DNA of 35,959 bases from Streptomyces aureocirculatus (GTDB lineage: Bacteria > Actinomycetota > Actinomycetes > Streptomycetales > Streptomycetaceae): contig NZ_JOAP01000062.1 in the NCBI RefSeq assembly GCF_000720475.1, positions 1 to 35,959 of the forward strand, given 5' to 3'. The notes beneath the pieces are model-generated. The model did no database searches. It had not been told where the DNA came from and saw only the letters and a program-made list of their open reading frames with translations. Shown one piece after another: positions 15,534 through 22,436 of this stretch. Made by a program: the position numbers and the translations under genes. Within the stretch, counting starts at the first letter, position 1. Each line of letters starts with the position of its first letter.

Positions 15534-16952
15534 GTGGTGACCTCTCCCGACGTCGGCCGCCACCCCTCCTGGGCAGGCCGCAACTACACCCTTCTCACCG
15601 CCGCCGCGATCATCACGAATCTGGGTGGCCACGGTGCGCTGATCGCGGCGGCGTTCGCGGTGCTCGACGCGGGCGGGGACGGCGGCGACGTGGGCCTGGT
15701 GGCGGCGGCCCGCACGCTGCCGCTCGTGCTGTTCCTGCTCATCGGCGGCGCGGTGGCCGACCGGCTGCCGCGCCACCGCGTCATGGTCGCCGCCAACGCC
15801 CTCAACTGCGTCTCGCAGGCCGCCTTCGCGGCCGTCGTGCTCGCCGGTGACCCCCAGTTGTGGCAGATGATGCTACTCACCGCCCTCGGTGGCACCGGCC
15901 AGGCCTTCTTCGGGCCCGCCTCCGAAGGCATGCTGCTCTCGTCGGTCAGCGGCGAGCAGGCGAGCCGCGCGTTCGCCCTCTACCGGATGGCGATGCAGGG
16001 CGCCGGCCTCGGCGGCGCCGCGCTCGGCGGCCTGCTCGTCGCGGTCGTCGGGCCCGGCTGGGTGCTCGCCGTGGACGCGGTGGCGTTCGCCCTCGCGGGA
16101 GCGCTGCGGGTCTTCCTCGACGTCGGCCACATACCGGACCGCGAACCCGGCGGCGGGCTGCTCGCCGATCTGCGCGACGGCTGGCGGGAGTTCACCGGAC
16201 GTACCTGGCTGTGGACGATCGTGGCGCAGTTCTCGGTGGTGGTGGCGGTCGTCGGTGCCGCCGAGTCGGTGTTCGGACCGCTGGTCGCCGAGGACGAGCT
16301 AGGGGGTGCGGGGCCCTGGGGGCTCGCGCTCGGGGCGTTCGGCGCGGGCACCGTGGGCGGCGCGTTCCTGATGATGCGCTGGAAGCCGCGGCGGCTCCTT
16401 TTCGCCGGTACGTTGTGCGTCTTCCCGCTGGCCGCACCCTCCGCGGCGCTCGCGGTGCCGCTGCCGGTGGCGGGGCTCGCGGCGGTGATGTTCGTCAGCG
16501 GCGTCGCGATCGAGGTGTTCGGCGTCTCCTGGATGACGGCCATGCACCAGGAGATCCCGGAGGAGAAGCTGTCGCGGGTCGCGGCGTACGACTGGTTCGG
16601 CTCGATCGCCATGGTCCCGCTCGCCACCGCCCTCGCGGGCCCCGCCGAGCAGACCTTCGGCCGCTCGGCCTCCCTGTGGGGCTGCGCGGCACTCGTGATC
16701 GTGGTGACGGCGGCGGTGCTGTGCGTCCCGGACGTACGGAACCTCAGGCGCCGTACGAGGGACGTGGTGGCCACGAACGCGCAGGCGGGCCCCGGGGCCC
16801 AGGCGAGCTTGGGGGCGCGGGCGGCCGCGGGGGCGGAGGCGGTCCCGGGGGCCGAGGCGGTCCCGGGGGCCGAGGCGGTCCCGGGGGCCGAGGCGGTCCC
16901 GGGGGCCGAGGTCTTCGAGGCGGGGCCTTTGGCCAAGCCGCCCACCGGCTGA
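15534..16952 (+). CDS. MFS exporter (EntS/MFS_3-like) with repetitive C-terminus
   Basis: 472 residues. It starts at tandem GTG codons (15534 and 15537), with AAGGAGGTG about 25 nt upstream, further than ideal. About twelve hydrophobic segments occupy residues ~18-400. GGAVADRLPRHRVMV is the loop 2-3 MFS signature, and NALNCVSQAAFAAVV with GTGQAFFGPASEGML fits the DHA3/enterobactin-exporter-like branch, whose members extrude siderophores, macrolides or other drugs with protons. Substrate unknown. The cytoplasmic tail from ~residue 410 is Ala/Gly/Glu-rich and contains four exact EAVPGA repeats encoded by an 18-bp minisatellite (16836-16907). It converges on the spermidine-synthase-like gene. 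Confidence 0.85.
   Translation: MVTSPDVGRHPSWAGRNYTLLTAAAIITNLGGHGALIAAAFAVLDAGGDGGDVGLVAAARTLPLVLFLLIGGAVADRLPRHRVMVAANALNCVSQAAFAAVVLAGDPQLWQMMLLTALGGTGQAFFGPASEGMLLSSVSGEQASRAFALYRMAMQGAGLGGAALGGLLVAVVGPGWVLAVDAVAFALAGALRVFLDVGHIPDREPGGGLLADLRDGWREFTGRTWLWTIVAQFSVVVAVVGAAESVFGPLVAEDELGGAGPWGLALGAFGAGTVGGAFLMMRWKPRRLLFAGTLCVFPLAAPSAALAVPLPVAGLAAVMFVSGVAIEVFGVSWMTAMHQEIPEEKLSRVAAYDWFGSIAMVPLATALAGPAEQTFGRSASLWGCAALVIVVTAAVLCVPDVRNLRRRTRDVVATNAQAGPGAQASLGARAAAGAEAVPGAEAVPGAEAVPGAEAVPGAEVFEAGPLAKPPTG
16836..16907 (+). repeat. 18-bp minisatellite, four exact copies, in the MFS gene
   Basis: Four identical 18-bp units begin at 16836, 16854, 16872 and 16890, each encoding EAVPGA. Degenerate related sequence on both sides extends the low-complexity tract. 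The unit is a multiple of three, so copy-number change keeps the reading frame. Confidence 0.95.
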
Positions 16953-17009
16953 ACCGCCCACCGGCTGAGTTGGACGGATCCGGGGCCCCGGCTGTGCGGC
17001 CCGCTCCGG

Positions 17010-18017
17010 TCAGCCGACGCTGAACGCCCCGTCCGGCGGTTCCGGGGACGGGACGGCCTCCGCGTCCCGTACCGCCTGCGCGTCGCCGATGAACTTCCGC
17101 AGCGCGTCGCCGTGCACCACGCGCGCGGGGAACGCGTCCGCGGCGGTGCGCCGCACGAGGGCCGCCAGGTCGAGGGGCTCGTGCCCGGCGAGCAGCACCG
17201 CGTTGCCGAAGCGGCGGCCGCGCAGCAGTCCGGGCTCGGCGATGAGGGCCAGCTCGTCGAAGGCTGCGGCGAAGGTGGCCAGTTGGGAGCGGAGGAAGGT
17301 GAAGGGGCTGCCGTCGGCCAGGTTCGCGACGTAGCAGCCGTCGGCCCGCAGCACCCGGCGCACGGCCGCGGCGTAGGCGTCCGACGTGAGGTGCGCGGGC
17401 ACCCGGGAGCCGCCGAACACATCCCCCACGACGACGTCCGCGCTGCCCTCGGGGGCCGCCTCCACCCAGGCGCGGGCGTCGGCGCCGTGCACCGCGATAC
17501 CGGAGTCCGCGGGCAGCGGCAGCTTCTCGACGACGAGCCGCAGCAGTCCGCGGTCCGCCTCGACCACGTCCTGGCGTGAACCGGCTCTGGTCGCGGCCAC
17601 ATAGCGCGGCAGCGTGAGCGCGCCACCGCCGAGGTGGACGACGTCGAGCGGCCGCCCGGGGGCGGCTGCGGTGTCCAGGGCGTGCGCGAGCCTGCGGGCG
17701 TACTCGAACTCCAGGTACGTGGGCGCGTCCAGGTCGACGTACGACTGGGGGGCACCGTCCACGGTGAGAAGCCAGGCCCGCTCCCGGTCCACGTCGGGAA
17801 GCAACTTGGCGGTGCCGTGATCGACGACACGGGTAACGGCCATCGGCTCCGCCACGGGTAGCGACTCGGCCCCCGGGTGCGGCTCCGCCACGGACGTCGG
17901 CCCAGGCCCCGGGTTCGGCTCCGCCGCAGGCAGCGGCTCGGGCCCCGGTATCGGCTCGGGTCCGGTCCGGTCGGGTCCTGTCGGGTCGGGTCCTGTCGGG
18001 TCGGCGGGCTCGTTCAC
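17010..18017 (-). CDS. spermidine-synthase-like methyltransferase-fold protein
   Basis: 335 residues from a GTG at 18017 (MNEP...); an ATG at 17843 (MAVTRV) is an alternative that removes 58 residues. From residue ~59 on it is a polyamine-synthase/SAM-fold domain: VVHLGGGALTLPRY (nucleotide-binding Gly motif), VVEADRGLLRLV, VHGADARAWV and VVVGDVFGG, where spermidine synthases have the catalytic Asp. It lacks a clear putrescine-binding set, so aminopropyl transfer is not assured; many actinobacterial members are annotated only as fused or orphan spermidine synthases. The extra N-terminal ~55 residues consist of TGPDP and AEPxPG repeats encoded by repetitive DNA (17957-18003). It lies downstream of the tuf gene on the same strand, separated by a hairpin. 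Confidence 0.8.
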   Translation of the reverse strand: MNEPADPTGPDPTGPDRTGPEPIPGPEPLPAAEPNPGPGPTSVAEPHPGAESLPVAEPMAVTRVVDHGTAKLLPDVDRERAWLLTVDGAPQSYVDLDAPTYLEFEYARRLAHALDTAAAPGRPLDVVHLGGGALTLPRYVAATRAGSRQDVVEADRGLLRLVVEKLPLPADSGIAVHGADARAWVEAAPEGSADVVVGDVFGGSRVPAHLTSDAYAAAVRRVLRADGCYVANLADGSPFTFLRSQLATFAAAFDELALIAEPGLLRGRRFGNAVLLAGHEPLDLAALVRRTAADAFPARVVHGDALRKFIGDAQAVRDAEAVPSPEPPDGAFSVG

Positions 18018-18106
18018 GGCTCCATTGTGCCCGCCGCGGCCTGCCGCCCGACCGCCGCGCGAGCCTCCGGCCGGGCCGGTGGTGACGGGACCGGTCCGAC
18101 GGTGTC

Positions 18107-18139
18107 GGGACCGGGCCCGACGTGATCGGGGCCGGTCCC
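18107..18139 (-). terminator. hairpin after the tuf3-type gene
   Basis: GGGACCGG (18107-18114) pairs with CCGGTCCC (18132-18139). The loop continues as CCCGA/TCGGG around 5 nt, giving a 13-bp stem with one mismatch, 28 nt past the tuf stop on the minus strand. Confidence 0.6.
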
Positions 18140-18167
18140 CCGGCCGGGGCCGGAACGGGAGTCGGGG

Positions 18168-19346
18168 TCAGCCGACTTCCGTCACGGTTCCCGCGCCCAC
18201 CGTCCTGCCGCCCTCCCGGATCGCGAAGCCGAGGCCGGGCTCCAGGGGGATGTCACGGCCGAGTTCGACGGTCAGGGAGACCGTGTCACCGGGCCGGGCG
18301 ACGGCCGCGTCGCCCAGGTCGATGTCGCCGACCACGTCCGCGGTGCGGATGTAGAACTGTGGCCGGTAACCGGTCGACACCGGGGTGGTGCGGCCGCCCT
18401 CGCGGGCCGAGAGGACGTACACCTGCGCGGTGAAGCGGCGACTCGGCCGGACACTGCCGGGCGCGGCGACCACGTGACCGCGCCGGACCGCGTCGCGCGC
18501 CACCCCGCGCAGCAGCAGCGCGACGTTGTCGCCGGCCTGCGCGGAGTCCATCGGCTTGCCGAAGGTCTCCAGGCCGGTGACGACCGTCTCGCTGTCACCG
18601 TCGGCACCGCCGAGGATCTGCACGCGGTCGCCGACGCGGACGGCGCCCCGCTCGACGGCCCCGGTGACGACCGTGCCCCGGCCCGTGATGGTCAGGACGT
18701 TCTCCACGGGAAGGAGGAAGGGCGCGTCCACATAGCGCTCCGGCATCGGCACATAGGTGTCGACCGCGTCGAGCAGCGCCTCGATCGCCGTCGTCCAGCG
18801 CGGCTCCCCCGCGAGGGCCTTGAGCCCGGAGACCCGGACCACCGGCACCGCGTCGCCACCGTACCCGTGGGCGGAGAGCAGCTCCCGCACCTCGAGCTCG
18901 ACGAGGTCGGTCAGCTCCGGGTCGCCCGCGTCGGCCTTGTTCAGGGCCACGACGATGTGGTCGACGCCGACCTGCCGGGCGAGCAGCACGTGCTCGGCGG
19001 TCTGCGGCATGATGCCGTCCACCGCGGACACCACGAGGATCGCGCCGTCGAGCTGCGCCGCACCGGTGACCATGTTCTTCACGTAGTCGGCGTGGCCCGG
19101 CATGTCGACGTGGGCGTAGTGGCGGGTGTCGGTCTCGTACTCGACGTGGGCGATGTTGATGGTGATGCCGCGCTGCGCCTCCTCGGGGGCGCGGTCGATG
19201 CGGTCGAAGGGCACGAACGTGCCGGTGCCGCGCTCGCTGAGGACCTTGGTGATGGCGGCGGTCAGGGTGGTCTTGCCGTGGTCGACATGGCCCATGGTGC
19301 CGATGTTCAGATGCGGCTTGGTGCGTACGTAAGCGGTCTTGGACAT
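18168..19346 (-). CDS. tuf: divergent elongation factor Tu (tuf3 type)
   Basis: 392 residues; the ATG at 19346 has AGGAA upstream. All EF-Tu parts are present: P-loop GHVDHGKT at 19-26, switch I with [19 protein letters not shown] (most EF-Tu proteins have DCPGH), ALNKAD for guanine recognition, SGLKAL (usually SALKAL), then domains II and III through the TVSLTVEL segment. It carries many substitutions at sites that are near-invariant in the main EF-Tu and lacks the neighbouring fusA/rpsG genes, matching the second, divergent tuf gene (tuf3) known from S. coelicolor and S. ramocissimus, whose expression rises under stringent conditions. It delivers aminoacyl-tRNA to the ribosome as a GTPase, possibly only in special conditions or with altered antibiotic sensitivity. 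It has a long leader (19347-19646) with a promoter candidate. Confidence 0.93.
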   Translation of the reverse strand: MSKTAYVRTKPHLNIGTMGHVDHGKTTLTAAITKVLSERGTGTFVPFDRIDRAPEEAQRGITINIAHVEYETDTRHYAHVDMPGHADYVKNMVTGAAQLDGAILVVSAVDGIMPQTAEHVLLARQVGVDHIVVALNKADAGDPELTDLVELEVRELLSAHGYGGDAVPVVRVSGLKALAGEPRWTTAIEALLDAVDTYVPMPERYVDAPFLLPVENVLTITGRGTVVTGAVERGAVRVGDRVQILGGADGDSETVVTGLETFGKPMDSAQAGDNVALLLRGVARDAVRRGHVVAAPGSVRPSRRFTAQVYVLSAREGGRTTPVSTGYRPQFYIRTADVVGDIDLGDAAVARPGDTVSLTVELGRDIPLEPGLGFAIREGGRTVGAGTVTEVG

Positions 19347-19465
19347 GGCGGTTCCTGCCTCGGAACTCGAAAGGTGTGGCCCGCGGCACGGACGGCGGCG
19401 GACGGGGACCCCTGGGGCCTGGCCGACCCTCCCCCTGCGGGGTCCGCCGGAATGTCCGGAGAGGG

Positions 19466-19609
19466 TCAGCTTCGGGTGCCGTCGGCAGGAAGGACGGCCG
19501 GTGCGATCGCGGCGAGCGAGGCCGTGACCAGTGCGCCGGGCGGCGTGACGGCAGCCTCGACCGCGTCCGCGACTGCGGACGGCGGGGCGAAGGAGGCGTA
19601 CCGGAACAT
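19466..19609 (-). CDS. possible 47-residue leader ORF upstream of the tuf3-type gene
   Basis: ATG at 19609, stop at 19466, starting [17 protein letters not shown]. About 85 percent of its third codon positions are G or C, as in real genes of this window. No Shine-Dalgarno is present, but the promoter candidate at 19618-19646 would start transcription within about two bases of its ATG, so it could be read from a leaderless end. It stops 119 nt before the EF-Tu start, and the intervening DNA can fold (GGACCCC 19406-19412 with GGGGTCC 19439-19445). I recognise no family. It may be a real small protein, a leader peptide or chance. Confidence 0.35.
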   Translation of the reverse strand: MFRYASFAPPSAVADAVEAAVTPPGALVTASLAAIAPAVLPADGTRS

Positions 19610-19617
19610 GTCGACGA

Positions 19618-19646
19618 TCATTACCGACGAGGTGCCGCGCGTCGAA
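19618..19646 (-). promoter_or_regulatory. vegetative-type promoter candidate for the tuf3-type gene
   Basis: On the minus strand TTCGAC (19641-19646) and TAATGA (19618-19623) are separated by 17 nt, in one of the few A/T-rich spots of the 444-nt gap 19347-19790. Transcription would begin near 19611, giving a leader of about 265 nt for the EF-Tu mRNA. Confidence 0.5.
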
Positions 19647-19711
19647 TCAATTTCCCCGACCCGGCGGCCACAGGGGCACGTCGGGCACCACAGGCCACCG
19701 GTGACGCGTCG

Positions 19712-19780
19712 GGCTCCAGCGTTCAGGCTCCGGTGTTCAAGCTCCGGTGTTCAGCTCCGGTGTTCAGCTCCGGTGTTCGA
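19712..19780 (-). repeat. tandem 13-bp repeats resembling the 3' end of the AlkD-like gene
   Basis: Read on the minus strand, the DNA just past the AlkD-like stop contains TGAACACCGGAGC three times exactly and once or twice with changes (plus-strand units begin at 19727, 19741, 19754 and 19767). The last codons of the gene itself read GAACATCGGAGCCTGA. Each repeat therefore looks like a duplicate of the final Asn-Ile/Thr-Gly-Ala-stop segment. Confidence 0.85.
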
Positions 19781-19790
19781 ACCCCCGTGC

Positions 19791-20522
19791 TCAGGCTCCG
19801 ATGTTCTTGAGGGCCTCCCGCACCGACAGCGGGGCGAGCACACCCCTGTGCCGGGCGACGAAGTCGCGTACCGCGTCCGGATCCGTCTTCGCGTACTCGC
19901 GCAGACACCATCCGATCGCCTTGCGCACGAAGAAGTCGGGGTGCGCCGCCTGCCGTGCGCAGTACGCGAAGAGGCGGTCGGCGTCCGTGGCGTCCTTGTA
20001 CCGCAACTGGTGGAGCAGTGCCGTCCGCACCGCCCACAGGTCGTCGTCCTCGATCCAGGCGTCCATCTCGACCGCGAGCCCGGGGTCCGCGGCGACGAGG
20101 GAGCCGACGACGTGCGCCGCGAGCGCGTCGACGGTGTCCCACCAGGACCGGGTCGTCACCAGGTGGCGTGCCACGGGCAGGAACCCGGACGAGCAGCTTC
20201 CCGCGTACCGCCGCAGGTAGTCGACGGCGAAGTACTGGTACTCGCGCTCGGGCAGCCGCCAGCAGCGCAGCGCGAGCGCGGCGCAGTCCATCTCGTCGGG
20301 GCGGGGCATCCCGGCGATGACGGCCCGGGACACCTCGTGCCGTGCGGGCGAGGTGATCCCGAGGAACGGCGCGATGTCCTTCATGTACGCGCGCATGTCC
20401 GCGGCCCGCACCGGATCGGCGGCCTCCGCGCAGCGCGCGGTGAGGCGTTCGAGGAGGGTGTCGGCCAGCGGACTGTGCGGGACTGTGACGCGCATGAGAC
20501 GCACCATACGGCGATCAGTCAC
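19791..20522 (-). CDS. DNA alkylation repair protein, AlkD-like HEAT-repeat glycosylase
   Basis: 243 residues from a GTG at 20522; ATG codons at 20507 and 20495 are alternatives and no start has a good Shine-Dalgarno. The protein is all-helical: YMKDIAPFLGITSPARHEV (~residues 46-64) is the typical AlkD opening, YQYFAVDYLRRY follows, then RSWWDTVDALAAHVVG, carrying the Trp-Trp-Asp of the DNA-binding cleft, and FFVRKAIGWCLREYAKTDP near the end. AlkD-type enzymes remove bulky or cationic N3/N7-alkylated bases without flipping them; some family members lack glycosylase activity. The start region overlaps the promoter region of the divergent membrane protein gene, leaving only 22 nt between start codons. 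Its 3' end is followed by copies of itself. Confidence 0.88.
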   Translation of the reverse strand: MTDRRMVRLMRVTVPHSPLADTLLERLTARCAEAADPVRAADMRAYMKDIAPFLGITSPARHEVSRAVIAGMPRPDEMDCAALALRCWRLPEREYQYFAVDYLRRYAGSCSSGFLPVARHLVTTRSWWDTVDALAAHVVGSLVAADPGLAVEMDAWIEDDDLWAVRTALLHQLRYKDATDADRLFAYCARQAAHPDFFVRKAIGWCLREYAKTDPDAVRDFVARHRGVLAPLSVREALKNIGA

Positions 20523-20528
20523 ACTGGT

Positions 20529-20538
20529 CGGCTAGTCT
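20529..20538. promoter_or_regulatory. overlapping divergent -10 boxes sharing CTAG
   Basis: On the plus strand TAGTCT (20533-20538) is followed by 6 nt and the ATG at 20545. On the minus strand TAGCCG (20529-20534) is followed by 6 nt and the GTG at 20522. Both genes lack a Shine-Dalgarno. Two overlapping promoters for leaderless mRNAs would exclude each other. No good -35 is visible for either. Confidence 0.35.
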
Positions 20539-20544
20539 CCCCGG

Positions 20545-21243
20545 ATGCTCCACACCGCTGCCGCCCCGACGCCGGGCCTCGCCGTGCGCTGCACCCGGGT
20601 GCTGCTCTCACCGTGGTCGCGCCTCTCCCTGCTCGTCCTCGTACTGGCCGCGGCCGGTGCGGGCGTGCTGCTCTTCGAGCCGCAGCGGCTCCTCGCGGAC
20701 GGCTGGCCACCGCAGTTGGGCGGCGCCGCGGCGGTATGCGTCTTCGCCCTCGCCTACGGCATCTGCACGGTCGCGTTCGTGCCGCGGCCGCTGCTCAACC
20801 TGGCGGCGGGCGCGCTGTTCGGTTCGCAGGCCGGGCTGCCCGCGGCGATCGCGGGCACGGTCCTCGGGGCGGGGGTGTCGTTCGGCCTCGGCCGCGTCCT
20901 CGGGCAGGACGCGCTGCGGCCACTGCTGCGCGGCCGCTGGCTGAAGGCTGCCGACGGCCAGTTGAGCAAGCACGGGTTCCGCTCGATGCTCGCGGTCCGG
21001 CTCTTCCCCGGCGTGCCGTTCGCGGCGGCCAACTACTGCGCCGCGGTGTCCCGCATGGGCTGGCTGCCCTTCCTGCTCGCCACGGGCATCGGCTCGATCC
21101 CGAACACGGCGGCGTACGTCATAGCCGGTGCGCGGGCGTCGACGCCCACGTCGCCCGTCTTCCTCATCGCCATGGGGTTCATCGCGGTGACCGGGCTCGC
21201 CGGGGCGGTCGTCGCCTGGTGCAAGCGCCACCACCTGCGCTGA
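20545..21243 (+). CDS. TVP38/TMEM64-family (VTT) membrane protein
   Basis: 232 residues from the ATG at 20545. Hydrophobic segments lie at ~27-47, 58-80, 85-108, 135-165 and 195-222. The VTT signature is seen as FVPRPLLNLAAGALFG (~75-90), GTVLGAGVSFGLGRVLG (~102-118) and LAVRLFPGVPFAAANY (~148-163). VTT proteins are distant relatives of DedA and of lipid scramblases such as TMEM41B; in bacteria they are thought to act on membrane lipid or lipid-carrier distribution. With the DedA gene at 11.8 kb it is the second VTT protein here, and it lies directly upstream of uppP, separated by a strong hairpin that argues against co-transcription. Confidence 0.87.
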   Translation: MLHTAAAPTPGLAVRCTRVLLSPWSRLSLLVLVLAAAGAGVLLFEPQRLLADGWPPQLGGAAAVCVFALAYGICTVAFVPRPLLNLAAGALFGSQAGLPAAIAGTVLGAGVSFGLGRVLGQDALRPLLRGRWLKAADGQLSKHGFRSMLAVRLFPGVPFAAANYCAAVSRMGWLPFLLATGIGSIPNTAAYVIAGARASTPTSPVFLIAMGFIAVTGLAGAVVAWCKRHHLR

Positions 21244-21252
21244 GCGTGCCCC

Positions 21253-21381
21253 CCCCAAAGGGGCGCGGGGAACTGCGCGAGCAACCCACGAAAAGCCGCA
21301 GACGCGTCTGCCGGGTCACTGAGCAGACGCGTCTGCGGCCTGTCGTGCGCTGAGCGCGCAGTTCCCCGCGCCCCTTTGGGG
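21253..21381 (+). terminator. large two-tier hairpin after the VTT gene (Streptomyces-type dispersed repeat)
   Basis: Outer arms are a perfect 27-bp inverted repeat (21253-21279 with 21355-21381) beginning CCCCAAAGGGGCGCGGGG. Inside is a second perfect 17-bp inverted repeat (21295-21311 with 21323-21339, 11-nt loop), each arm of which contains the self-palindrome GCAGACGCGTCTGC. It begins 10 nt after the VTT stop. From memory, the outer GGGGCGCGGGGAACTGCGCG element occurs many times between genes in Streptomyces genomes. It probably terminates transcription and insulates uppP. Confidence 0.8.
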
Positions 21382-21496
21382 CAGCCCTCGCGCCAGAAAC
21401 TTCATCTTGGGCCGCTACGCTGCCCCCCGGCGGGACGAGCCTGATCGTCCGCCGCCCCCTTGGGTCCTCGATCAGTTACTGGACGGCGCGGTTTTC

Positions 21497-22369
21497 ATGT
21501 CTTGGCTCGAATCGTTCATCCTCGGACTCGTCCAAGGACTGACCGAGTTCCTTCCGATCTCCTCCAGCGCGCATCTGCGGCTGACCGCGGCGTTCGCCGG
21601 CTGGCACGATCCGGGTGCCGCGTTCACCGCGATCACTCAGATCGGCACCGAGGCAGCCGTCCTCATCTACTTCCGCAAGGACATCGGCCGGATCATCGCG
21701 GCGTGGACCGGGTCGCTCGTCGGCAAGGTGCCGCGGTCCGACCACGACGCGCAGATGGGCTGGCTGGTCATCGTCGGCTCCATCCCGATCGGAGTCCTCG
21801 GCGTCACGTTCAAGGACCAGATCGAGGGCCCGTTCCGCGATCTGCGGCTCATCGCCACCACACTCATCGTCATGGGCATCGTCCTCGGCATCGCCGACCG
21901 CCTCGCCGCCCGCGACGAGACCGGCGGCAAGCACCGTGCCGTGCGCCACCGCAAGGGCCTCAAGGACCTGGGCGTACGGGACGGCCTGATCTTCGGCATC
22001 TGCCAGGCCATGGCCCTCGTACCCGGCGTCTCCCGCTCCGGCGCCACCATCAGCGGCGGCCTGCTCATGGGGTACACCCGTGAGGCCGCGGCCCGCTATT
22101 CCTTCCTCCTCGCCATCCCGGCCGTCCTGGCCTCCGGCGTCTTCGAACTCAAGGACGCGGGCGAGGGGCACGTCTCGTGGGGCCCCACCGTCTTCGCCAC
22201 GATCATCGCGTTCATCGTCGGTTACGCAGTGATCGCGTGGTTCATGAAGTTCATCACGACCAAGAGCTTCATGCCGTTCGTCTACTACCGCATCCTGCTC
22301 GGCATCGTGCTGTTCGTGCTCGTGGGCATGGGCGAACTGAGCCCGCACGCGGGCGAGTCGGCCGAGTGA
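21497..22369 (+). CDS. uppP: undecaprenyl-diphosphatase (UppP/BacA)
   Basis: 290 residues. The ATG at 21497 is chosen because the protein then begins MSWLESFILGLVQGLTEFLP, as in the family; no clear ribosome binding site precedes it. The catalytic motifs are intact: (E/Q)-rich QGLTEFLPISSSAHL (Glu17, Ser22-24, His26) and PGVSRSGATI near residue 176, plus the usual hydrophobic helices to the end. The enzyme removes the distal phosphate of undecaprenyl diphosphate on the outer face of the membrane, recycling the lipid carrier for peptidoglycan and wall polymers; overproduction gives bacitracin resistance. It stands alone between two strong hairpins. Confidence 0.96.
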   Translation: MSWLESFILGLVQGLTEFLPISSSAHLRLTAAFAGWHDPGAAFTAITQIGTEAAVLIYFRKDIGRIIAAWTGSLVGKVPRSDHDAQMGWLVIVGSIPIGVLGVTFKDQIEGPFRDLRLIATTLIVMGIVLGIADRLAARDETGGKHRAVRHRKGLKDLGVRDGLIFGICQAMALVPGVSRSGATISGGLLMGYTREAAARYSFLLAIPAVLASGVFELKDAGEGHVSWGPTVFATIIAFIVGYAVIAWFMKFITTKSFMPFVYYRILLGIVLFVLVGMGELSPHAGESAE

Positions 22370-22370
22370 C

Positions 22371-22415
22371 GTGCGCGAGCTCCCTCCGCCCGTGGGGCGG
22401 AGGGAGCTCGCGCAC
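22371..22415. terminator. 20-bp perfect hairpin between convergent genes
   Basis: 22371-22390 pairs perfectly with 22396-22415 around a 5-nt loop, immediately after the uppP stop and 22 nt from the stop of the convergent DUF2382 gene. A bidirectional terminator is the natural reading. Confidence 0.85.
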
Positions 22416-22436
22416 AACCGGTGGGCAGGTCCCCGG

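Noticed and set aside
19767..19790. tRNA T-arm-like GTTCGAAC
   Set aside because: Flanking bases do not form the T-stem and no acceptor or anticodon arms are found; it is part of the repeats after the AlkD-like gene.
18474..21353. 959-residue plus-strand ORF over the tuf and AlkD-like genes
   Set aside because: It is antisense to EF-Tu, whose motifs are complete; the composition is that of a shadow frame.
21253..21381. Insertion-sequence ends or MITE
   Set aside because: No target-site duplication is visible beside the arms and it lies exactly after a stop codon, so a terminator-type dispersed repeat fits better.
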